Source: Clostridia bacterium (GTDB lineage Bacteria > Bacillota > Clostridia > Acetivibrionales > DSM-2933). From it: 64,000 nucleotides of DNA. How positions within the stretch are numbered: the stretch's first letter is position 1; each line of letters opens with the position of its first letter. Shown here piece after piece: positions 26,919-38,900 of this stretch. A model generated the notes under the pieces. That model saw nothing but the letters and a program-made list of their open reading frames with translations, had not been told where the DNA came from and did no database searches. Location: assembly GCA_026416815.1 (NCBI GenBank), contig JAOAEJ010000071.1, positions 19,870-83,869 of the forward strand, written 5' to 3'. The translations under genes were made by a program, and so were the position numbers.

Positions 26919-29900
26919 TTAATTTGTAGTCACAGTAACTCTGTTGCTGTCACCTGATAGGGTACTCACAACATCGTAGGCCTTAACGGTGAAGGTGTAG
27001 GTCCTTCCCGCAGTCAAGCCATTTACTGTGTATGTGGTGCCGCTTATTGTGGCTACCTTCACACCATCACGGTATACTACATAGCCGCTTACCCCTGCAT
27101 TGTCGGTGGAAGCCGTCCATGTGAGGGTGACCGATGTAGCTGTTACCGCTGAAGCTGTTAGGTTTGTCGGAGCTGTAGGCGCCTGTGTATCCGCAAGTGT
27201 AGTAACACTTACCTCACTGCTTGCTTCCGACACATTTCCTGCCAGGTCGTAGGCTTTTACGGTGAAGACATATGCCCTTCCGGGAGCCAATCTTGTAGCA
27301 GTAAATGTCGTCTTGTTTGTAGTGGCTATCCTTACTCCGTCGCGGTAAATCTGGTAGCCTGTTGTGCCTACGTTGTCTGTGCTTGCTGTCCACGTCAGTA
27401 TCGCTGATGTCTCAGTTACCGACGAAGCAGTCAATCCCGCCGGTACTACAGGGGCTTGAGTATCTGCGAGGGTTGTAACTGTTATTACATCACTCTCTGC
27501 TGACACGTTACCTATTGCGTCAAAGGCTTTTACCATGAAGGTATAGGTTCTTCCCGGTATTAGGCCTCCTATTGTACCCGCTGTCGTACCTTCCAACTTA
27601 ACCTTCACTCCATCGCGGTAGATTTCATAGCCTGTTACTCCTACATTGTCTGTGGAAGCTGACCATGTCAACCTTACTGTAGTCTCGGTTACAGCTGGGG
27701 ATGAAAGATTTGCCGGAGCTGACGGAGCGTGGTTATCCTGCAGTGTTGCAGCGGTTATTTCACTGCTTGCAGCTGATACATTTCCTGCTCTGTCGTAAGC
27801 TGTTACTTTAAACCTGTAGGTAGTGTTGACCGGCAATCTTGTAATCGTGCATGTTGCTGAAGTAGTTGTGCCTATCTTTACACCATCACGGTATATTTCG
27901 TAGCCTTTTACCCCTAAGTTATCTGTTGAAGCCGTCCATACAAGGGTGATTGACGAATCGGTTGCCTCAGTCATAGTCAGCCCTGCAGGTACTGTCGGTG
28001 CAACGGTATCGCCCGGTGTTGTTACTGTTATGGTGCTGCTTTCATCCGACAGATTACCTGCTGCGTCGAATGCTTTTACCATAAATGTGTAGGTTGTGCC
28101 CGGTATCAAGCTGCCGATTGTACTCGCAGTGCTACTTTCAGCCTTCACCTTCACGCCGTCGCGGTATATTTCATAACCTGTCACTCCTACATTGTCTGTG
28201 GAAGCCTCCCATGTCAACCTTACTGTTGTCTCGGTTACAGCTGCTGCTGTGAGATTCATCGGTGCTGTAGGAGCCTGAATGTCTCCTGCTGCCCTTACAG
28301 TCACTGTTGTTGTAGCTGTTACCGCTCCACGGGAGTTTTCAGCGGTTACCACTACAGCGTAAGTTCCTTCAGCTGTGTAAATGTGCTGAACTTCCGAGCC
28401 TATAGCAGTCTGCCCGTCACCGAAATTCCATGTATAGGTTACGTTTGTACCTGCACTTATTGCTGTTGTAAATGTAGCTGCGTCGCCGAATATGGTTGTT
28501 GCCTCATTGGTTATTGTCAGTCCCTGAACAGGTACATCTACTACCTCAACGTTTATTATTCCGGTGAGATTATCGCCTAACTTAGCTGCTACCTTCGCTG
28601 TACCTGTCACCATGCCGGATGTAAGTGTAACTTCTACGACACCGCTTTCATTTGTTATTGCAGTTGCTGTACTTAGTGTTCCGAGTGTTGTGCTTAACTC
28701 TACTGTCTTGCCTGCTACCGGATTCCCAAGGGCATCCTTGACAGTTGCTGTAACAGTTACTGCACTTGTTCCATCTGCCTGCACTGTAGTATTGCTGCTT
28801 ACCATATCTACTACTGAAGGCACACCCGGTATACGGAATGTAGTATGAGCATCAAACTCTTCATTAACCGCCTCGCGGTTACCTGCATAGTCTTCTGCTA
28901 CGGTAAAGAATCTGTAGCTGTGGCCCGATCTACCGTTAAATACTGTTGCACTTTCTGTAATACCTGATTTTATAATCTCAAACGGTGCACCGTCCTCAGA
29001 TACATAGAGGTCTACACTCTTGACCCCTGCTCCTCCGTCTTGTTCGCTGGTAGTCCAGGTGATTACAACTTCATCACTTTCAGTTATCTCCGCAAGTGCA
29101 TTTACCGCTGAAGATGGCTCTCCTGAATCAACTGTATTGAATATAGGCGGAGTATCAATGGTTTCATTGGTATCAAATACTATGCTTGCCTTAGCGTCTA
29201 TCACGCTTCCTGTAGCAATACCTGCTGTCGGCTTAATGCTGTAGGTTACAAATCCTTGGCCCTGGCCCTCAATTACATCAGGAGGCAGGAAGCCTTTGGT
29301 TGCATCGGTTGTAGGTGCTCCTGTTTCAGGGTCTATAGACTGGAAGGTCCAGAATGCCTTACGATTTACAAGGTCTATACCTGCCATTACATCCACATAA
29401 ATACCCAATTCGCTTACAAGGTCTATCCTTGTCTGGTAGAATGAGCGGTTTGCAGGTACTTCATAAGTCCTTCCGCCAAAGCCAAAGGCACCAAGTCTGA
29501 AGCTCCTGATGTTGAGGTCGCTGTCCAGTACCTCTTCTATTGTTACCTTTTGTGCCGGTGCTGTAGCAAGATGTTCGTCATTCTCAAAACGTATTGTGTA
29601 GTTCAGTACGTTGTTGTCCGAAACCCATCTGGCATCTCCATAGCCGTTAGGTCCAATTATATCATTAGGGTCACGGGAAGCTATTACACCTGTTGAACCT
29701 GAATCATCAGGCTTATCCTCATCGAGTAATCCGCCTCCATCCATCAGATCATATATGTTTTTACCCCAGTGCCATAAGAATCCAAGAGATACACCGGTGG
29801 ATTTGCTTGGGTTTGCAATTGACGAGGAATTCTTGCCTGCTTCATTTGCAACTATGTCATTTGCTGAATCGCTGATACGATTATTAGCATCACTATACCT

Positions 29901-32900
29901 GTCAAACTCTTCCTGAGTAATATCACCGTCAGCCATATCCTCAAGCGCTTCTCTACGGTCTTTTAATCCCTTTCCGAAATCTCCCCAAGGTCCTAATCCT
30001 GTAGGATCTATGTAAAGAATCGGACTGTTATCAACATAGGAATAAAGGTTCACGTAGGAATCTCTTGCCGGGTCTATAGTTGTAAAGCGGCCTTCAGTCG
30101 GATTATAGTACCTTGCTCTCATGTAGTTCAAGCCGTTTTTCTCCTGCATTACCCCATAACGCCCTACATACTTAAACGGATTGGCTAGTGCCTCACTCGC
30201 CTGCAGTGAAACGCCAAAGGCAGTATAGTCGTAGGAGTTTGCAACTTTTCCGGTTTCATCGGTAACCTGTCTTGTATTACCTGTAGCATCGAAGGCGTAG
30301 TATCCATCCATGCCTTTAGGGTCTATCCTTGATACCAACCCGATACCGTTAGCGTAGTATGCGCGAGCTATTCCGCTTTGTTCGTATTCTGCTACCACAT
30401 TTACCATTCCCATTGGGTCATTGAGGTAGTTGGTAACAACTCCGTTGTATTTTGAAGAAATACGGTTGCCCAATGCGTCATAAGTGTATTCCCATACTTC
30501 TTTCGTTGGAGCGACTACACGGATAAGGCGATTTTCAACATCATATTCATAGGTAGTCTTACCCTTTGAATCTGTCATTGAAGTAACATTGCCGTCAAGG
30601 TCATAGGTATATGTTGCGCCTCCTATACCGGTGTACTCGTTCAGAGCATTCGCAGTGTAGGATGTAGTGGAATCGTTTTCGCCTACTGTAATCCTGTTGC
30701 CGTTTGCATCATACTTGTAAGTTACTGACTGACCCGCCGGGTTTGTTTCCCTTATGAGCTGTCCTGCGGAATCATACTCATAGATAGTTGTGCCCGCCAG
30801 TGTTGCCATGGATGTACAGTTTCCGTTTTCGTCATAGGTATAGTCGAAGCGGGACTGTACCGCACCTCCCGGTGCGTAGTTTATAAGGCTTTCAAGCTGT
30901 TCATTCTTATCATATCCGTAGGTTGTATACGTACCGTTGCCCTTAAGTTCCTTAATCAAGTGCCCTGCCGCATCGTATTCATAGCGTGCAAGCAAGTTGC
31001 CCTTTCCGTCTCTTAAGCTCTCCAGCTTACCTTGACGGTTGTAGCTGTAGTTTTGTACGTATCCGTCCCCTGAAGTAATACGTGTACGCTGCCCTGCCGC
31101 ATTGTATTCAAATGCAAGTGAGCGCTTGTTGGGGTATTGTATACTCGTCATCAAATCACGAGTATTATACTGCATGGTTGTTGTACCTTGTACCGAATCA
31201 ACTATAGAAGTAACGTTTCCACGACTGTCGTAGTTGAATACAGCTGTCCTTCCGCCAGGGTAAACCTTGCGTGTAATCTGTCCTGCAGCATTGTATTCAA
31301 ACTGCACACTGCCTCCCCTACGGTTTGTAACCTTAGTCACATTGCCTGCGCTGTCGTACTCAAAATTCTCTGCGCTTGAGTCTGCGTAATGTATACCTGT
31401 AAGGTTGCCTACCGAATCATATGAGAAATATGTCTGAGCTCCCTTACCGTCACGAAGCATATCGACCTTGTTGAACACAGTATCGTAACGCAAGCTAATG
31501 CTGTGTCCCTGCGGGTATGTCATGTTTGTCACATTACCCATCGCGTCATAGCCGTACAAATATTCTGAGCCGTTTTGTCCTTGCACTGAGACGAGGTTCA
31601 TGCTGCTATCATGTTTTAGACGGGTTACATTTCCAAGTGCATCCTGTATAGCACTAGCCTGCCTGTATTCGTCGAATACCACCTTCAAGCTGTCTCCCAG
31701 CGCATTTGTAAGCGTCACACCACCGGCTTCGTCATAAGTATAGGTGATAGGTTCGCTTCCTCCATCACTCCACTGGCGAGAGAGTCGGCCTTTGCCATCA
31801 TATGCAAAGTAGAGGTGCTTGCCTCCGGGATATGCTATGGATTCAATGGACCTTCCGGCACTGTAGGTATAAGCTGTAGTACCCTTGGGGGTAGTTACGC
31901 TTAAAAGCTTTTCACCGGTGGAATCATAGCTATATGTACTAACCCTTCCCTGACTGTCTCTTACCTGGTTTATACGTCCCTGTGAGTTATACTCTATAGC
32001 CAAACTGCTTCCATTGGAGTGAGTAAGTCCGGTCAAACGTGAAGAGCTGTATACTGCCGTAATACGGTTGCTGTTTGTATCCTCAATATAGTTGAGTCTT
32101 CCGTCACTGTGGAATGTGTAAATAGTTCTATCCTTCTCCATTAGGACATACGCACCTAAATTTCTTGTGAGAGTTGCCTTTTCACCAGTCTCACCTACAT
32201 AAGTGCCGTCGGCCTTCACATAGAAATGGCGCTCAATTCCCATACTATGAATGGTTACATTTCCACTACTGTCTGTAAATGCACGGGTTTCCCCTATATG
32301 AGTCCAGCCTCCTCCGAGACTGCCTGTAACATACTTCTTATCCAGCCAGCCTGGGAATACTCTTGTAAACTCCAGAGACAATCCCGGTGCCTTTACCGCT
32401 GTGTCAACAGCCTTCTCAAGAATAGGTACGCTCAGGAAGTTATTTGCATGTGCAAACTCAACTCCTAACAATTCGTCCAGCTCATAGGTATAGCGTCCTG
32501 TTACACTCAGGTGGGTCGCATTGTCAGCAATTCTTCCGAGGAATTCCGCCTGGGTTGATCCTACTGAGCCTATGAAATTATTCCATACTGCATTCCATAC
32601 CTCAACCGGTACACCTTCAGGTCTTGCGCCTTCCTTTATTGAATCCCAGTTCATTGAATTACTGTTTGGCAGCAGTCTGTAAACATTGAAGTTAATAGTT
32701 CCACTGTTTATTACAGGCTGGAACATTACAGTTATTCTTCCCGATGCCCCAGGTGCGATTATACCTGCCGGCCCTTCATTGTTTATACCTGCTACATATA
32801 CGTAATTATCCTCAAATGCCGCCTGATACGGAAGCTTAAGCTTAGCGTTATCCGCCTGGATTTTAAATATAGGCATTACAGCATCGGTATCGCCGTTGTT

Positions 32901-35900
32901 TATATAATCCAGTGTGAGTACTCCCTGCTGACCGGGGCGCAGTGCTCCGGGTACATTCAAGCGTAAATCAACATTGCCTGCAGTACCTTTTACCACGTTA
33001 AATCCGCCTGCAAGTGTTGCTGTACGATCTCCGTCCCTTACAACCACATCATAGCTTCCTATTGCTGCTTCCTTCAAGTCAAAGGTAGCATATACTTCAC
33101 TGGATTTAAACCAGTACATTTTTGAAGCATTAATACTTGCTGTATCATTTTGCAGTGTTGCAGTCACATTAGGTGAAAGGAAAGCACCATTCAAACGTAT
33201 GGTCACCTTGCCGCCCTGCCCACCCTTTGTAGGAGAAATGCTTCTCACACCAAAGGTCTGAAGGCTTGCTTCAATTGTGTATTCCTGTACAGCCCCTGTG
33301 TTTACTGCAGAGTATGCAAGTACATAATATGTACCTCCCTTTGTGGAAGGAACAATAACTTCCTGGTCAGGTGCAAACGCACTTGTAAATCCATAGTCAA
33401 ACATTACCCTTGTAGGTGCCTGACCGTAGCTGATGTACAGCTCATTTGCTGCTGTAGCCGAATTGCTGTCCAAACGAACCATTAGAGTTTTCCCAGCAGC
33501 TACATTCACCTTATACAGGCGTCCTTTGCCGCTTTCCAGCGTACCGTTCAATGCCGAACCGAGGTTGAGTGTTTCTACGTCGGTCTGGATTGTTGCAGCT
33601 GAAGCGGTAGTATTATTCCTGTCGTTGGTTTCACGTATCTGATTGTATACATCGGTTCTTACTATTATATAGTAGTTACCCGGTGTTACTCCCGGCATAT
33701 TGTTTGTCAGACTTGCCAACACACTTCTTTCAGGTAAAGTGGTCAGTATTTCTTGTTCTTCTGTTTCATTTGCTGCCAGGTTTATGCTATGTCTCAAATT
33801 ACCGATCAGTACGTCATTTATATCCCATACTGTATCTGCAGATATATATACCCCATCAACAAGCTCACCTACTGCAGGAGCTCTACCATTGTTCTGTATA
33901 TACCAGGTTACATCAATGGACTGTCCCGGTATTGCATTGGTAGGCATTGAAATTGTATGTGCTATTATATCTGCCGGAGGTGGTAACGTAACACTTACAG
34001 TAGAAGCTGCGGTATTGTTATTCTCACCGTTGTGTTCATATACACCATTGCGGCTGTCTGTCTTCACTATGATGTAGTACACACCGGTTGTTCCCTGCGG
34101 AATAGTTATTTTTGCAGTCCCGGTATATGTTGTTCCTGGAGTTACAGCTTCTCTGCGCTCAATACTTCCTAGCTGGATATCACCATAATCCACTACATTA
34201 TCGGCAGAAAGATAAATAGTATCAAACCAGCTACCTGCTGTTTCACCCTCGCCTTCGTTTTTAACAACCCAGGTAATATCTACCGGCTGGCCCGCAAACG
34301 CCTCTGCAGGTGCCCCAATAGATACAGCCTGAAGATTTGGCGATGGAGACAATGTAATATTTATTGCTGCTGTTGACATTACATTGTTTTCAGTAGTCCT
34401 GTCTCCGTTTCTATTCTCGGAGTCTGCACGTACAAAAATATAGTACTCGCCTTCCAAACCCTCAGGTATTTTCACCTGTGAGTTGGCAGTATAGCTGCCT
34501 CCTACATCAAGTCTTCCTGAATGTACTGCGCTGCCGATTCTTACGTCATTCCAGTCCAATATATTATCTGCTGACAAGTATATGGTGTCTGTCCAGGAAG
34601 TGGCACCTGTAGCTGTAGCCGATGTGTTGTATACATCCCAAGTTACGGTTAGATCCTTACCGGAAAAACCTTCTTCACTTGTGAGTACGCTGGCTATACT
34701 TAAGTCAGCAAACTCCTGTGGAATAACAGTAACCGTTGCGCTTTCCGCCGATTTAGAGTTGTTTCCTTCGGCATTGTGCTCGTATATGTTGTTATTTGCG
34801 TCGGTTATTACATGTACGTAATAGCTTCCCGGGGTAACGTACCAAGGTAAGACAACATTACGTGTCTGTGTATAGGACTGCCCTGCACCAATTTCATTAG
34901 CACGTGCAAAGCTGCCTAAGTATATACCCGATCCGTTCCATGTGGAGCTTGATGAGATATAGACGTTGTCATACCACATTCCCTGAGCACTTGCATTCTC
35001 AGCATTGTTTGCAACTGTCCATCTCACCTGTATTGTATCCCCTGCTTTTACATCGGTTGCGGTAGTGGACACTTCTGTTACTGCAAGGTCGGGTGAATTT
35101 GCAAGAACTACGTTAATACTGCTGCTTACCGCTGTATTATTATCATCAGCGTTAAACTCAAACACCCTGCTTGATGAATCGGTATAAACATGGATATAGT
35201 AAGTACCGCTTATTCCGTTAGGTAAGGTTAAATCCTTACTTATTGTATAGTCCGTACCTGCCTCCATATTACCCCAGCGTCCGAATCTGCCCAGAACTGT
35301 GGCTCCTTCTACAGAATCAGCTGAAGCAGATAGATATACGGTATCCTCCCAATATCCTTCAAAGGTAGAACCTGCTCCGTTATTTGTTGCAGTCCATGTA
35401 ACATTTATGTTTTTACCCGAAACTGCCTCGCCTCTAATCGCCAAATCAGTAACCTCAAGGTCTGCTGAAGGGCTTAGTGTTATAGAAATAGGAGCGCTCA
35501 ACGTATTATTAACTTCCCCTACACGCTCAAACACTTCATTATATATATCTGTAACAACAAATATATGATAATTTCCGTGTATTGCGTTTGGAATTGTCAC
35601 GTTTGACTCCGCGGTATAGCTTCCATCAACGAGCAGCTTGCCGGTGTGTCTGATTTCTCCAAGGTAGGTATCGCTGTTTAAGCTTAATACATCATCGTTA
35701 GATAGATACACACGATCTACCCACGAAGATACATCAGTAGTGCCGTTTCCGTCATTCTCAACATTCCACCTAACCTTAATCTGGCTTCCTGAGAAGGCAC
35801 TGGACGGATTCGTCACATTTACTACTTTTAGGTCGGCATTCGGGCTGGCAGTTACGTTCATGGCAGTGCCAACACCTACATTATTTGATTCATTGGCCTC

Positions 35901-38900
35901 TAACATGTAGTTATAAGCATCGGCTACAACAAATACATAATATGCACCTGCGATATCCTTAGGCAGGTTGAAGCTTACTTCCTCCCTGTAGCTCTCTCCT
36001 TCTGCAAGATAGGATGAGTTGGTTCCATCAACCAATCTTATTGCAGTGTCTCTGTTAAATTCAGAGCTTGCGGAAATATATACACTGTCATACCATCTGG
36101 CAGCAGTGGTCGCTTTCAATCCGCTGTTCTTAACTACCCAGCTGATCTGTATGGTCTGACCGGAGAACGCTGTGGCTGGAGCATTTATAGATGTTACCTC
36201 AAGGTCAGGCAGGTAATCGGTCTGTACACTTACAGCACTACTTGCTACAGATAGATTGCCCGCTGCGTCGTACGCCTTAACGGTATACTCGTAAATAGTT
36301 CCCGGCGTCAATCCTGTATCGGTAAATGCTGTAGTACTTCTCGCTCCTACTTTTTCACCATTGCGGTAGATTTCATAACCGGTTATACCCACATTGTCGG
36401 TAGCTTCTCTCCAAATTAATGAAACTGTAGAATTAGTTTTTGTAGATAAAGCAAGTCCTGTAGGTGCAGTTGGCAGCTGGTTGTCATACACAACTGAGCT
36501 GCTTGCAGCCGATACATTGCCCGCAGCATCCAGAGCTTTTACTGTATATGCATAAGCACCGGGCACTAAGTCTGTATCTGTATAAGTTGTGTTCTCAACA
36601 GTACCAACTTTGACCCCATCCCTATATATTTCATATAGAGTTGTCGCTACATTGTCGGCAGCAGCTGCCCATGCAATTGTAACAGCGTTTTCTGTCTTGG
36701 ATGAAATATGCACATAAGTCGGAGCAACAGGCGGCTCGATATCAGCGGAAGTTTTTACACTCAGCTCACTACTGAAATCGGATATATTAGCTGCTGAATC
36801 ATATGCCTTTAATGTATAAACATAAGATGTGTCAGGAGCCAATCCCCTGTCTGTATAGGTTGTGCCGCTTGTAGCAGTTATCTTTGTGCCATCCCTGTAT
36901 ACTTCATATCCTGCAACCGCTGCATTATCTTCCGAAGCTGTCCACTCAAGTACAACACTTGTTACTGTTGTTTCTTTTGTATTCAACCCGGTCGGAACAG
37001 TTGGTGCCTGATTGTCGTATAATATGCTGTTGCTTTCACCGGACATATTGCCGGCAGCATCATATGCCTTAACAGTATATGTATATTTTCCAGGTTCCAC
37101 ATTGCTGTCTGTATAATGGGTATCGGTTGTTCTGGTAATCTCAACACCGTCACGGTATACAGCATATCCTGCAACCCTCACATTATCGCTGGAACCATAC
37201 CATGAAAACGATACCGAAGTACCTGTCCTTGAATATATATACATATATGAAGGTACAGTTGGAGCTTCAGTGTCAATAAGTGTTGTCACTTCCACCTCAC
37301 TGCTTGCAGTCGATGCATTACCGCTTGCGTCATATGCCTTTACTACATATTTATATGTAGTGTTTGGAGTCAACCATCTGTCGGTATATGAAGTATTACC
37401 TGTATTAGCTATATGCGCACCATCACGGTATATTTCATATCCTGCAACACCGGTGTTGTCTTCCGAAGCAGTCCAGCTAAGTGCAACACTTGTTACTGAT
37501 TCTGCTTGTGCAGTTACATTAGCAGGAGCTGTAGGTGGCTGATTGTCATAGGATACTGAATTACTTTCAGTTGAGATGTTTCCGCTTACGTCATATGCCT
37601 TTACATAGTAGGTGTATGTTCCAGGCTCAAGGTTGGCATCGGTATACCAGGTCTGTGTCGTAGTGCCTATATTGTCCCCGTTCCTATAAATAGTATATCC
37701 TGCAACCCTATGGTCATCACTTGAACTATACCATGAAATTGATACCGTGGTATTGTTTCTTGAGTATATGTGCAGATAGTATGGTGCAGTCGGAGGGGTA
37801 ATGTCATTAGGTGTAGTAGCACTTACTTCGCTGCTTGCCCCAGAAATATTGCCGTTTGCATCATATGCTTTTACCGTATATTTATATGTAGTATTTGGTG
37901 CAAGTCCATAATGGGTAAAACTTGCTTCCGTAGTACTGCCCGCATAGCTACCACCATTATAGTATATCTGATATCCTGTAACACCTACGTTATCAGTAGC
38001 TGCTTCCCATGTAATGGTTACAGTTGTAACAGTAGTTGAAGAAACTGCTACCCCTGTGGGTATAGATGGGCTTTCATTGTCGTATGTTATAGGACTGCTC
38101 TCGCTGGAGAAGAGTCCAGCAACGTCATAAGCCTTTACAGTATATGTATGAATTCCCGGTGTCAGTCCGGAATCATAATAGTAAGACGATGTGGACGTAC
38201 CTATTTTTACACCGTCACGGTATATCTCATACCCTGCTACTGCCGCATTATCGGTTGAAGGAGTCCACCCAATACCAACCGCTGTACCGGATTTGCTATA
38301 AAGGTACAGATTATTTGGAGCAGTCGGTGCTTCGGTATCAGGATCAATAGTAACACTTAATGCACTGCTGTCCTGAGAGAGGTTTCCTGTCCAGTCCCTG
38401 GATTTTACGGTGTACGTATAAGTCGTGCCAGGGATGAGTCCTGTATCGGTAAAGGTTGTTTCGCTTACATATCCTACTTGGGTTCCATTCCGGTATATCA
38501 CATATGCGGATATTCCCCCATCATCGGTAGACGCTGTCCATGTAAGTGTAGCTGTTGTCAAAGTTTTTGAAGATAGTGCAAGGTCTCCCGGTGCAGTAGG
38601 AGGTTGACTGTCAATCAATCCTACCCTCATGCCGTAAGGGCCTGTACCGCTGCTCCAGTGGCGTACCTTTACATAGTATGTCTGGCCTGCTGATAAATTC
38701 AGGCTTACGTAGAAGTTGTAGCCCGGGCCGCTGTCGTCATCAGACCCAATCTGTCTGCCTGTGCTGTCATACACATGTACATACACGTCGGTATATCCTG
38801 TACTTTCAACTACATATGTACCTCCTACAACAGTAGTGAATTTGAAGAAATCCCAGTCATATACATAGTTGACTGTTCCTGAAGTTGTACTTCCAAGCTG

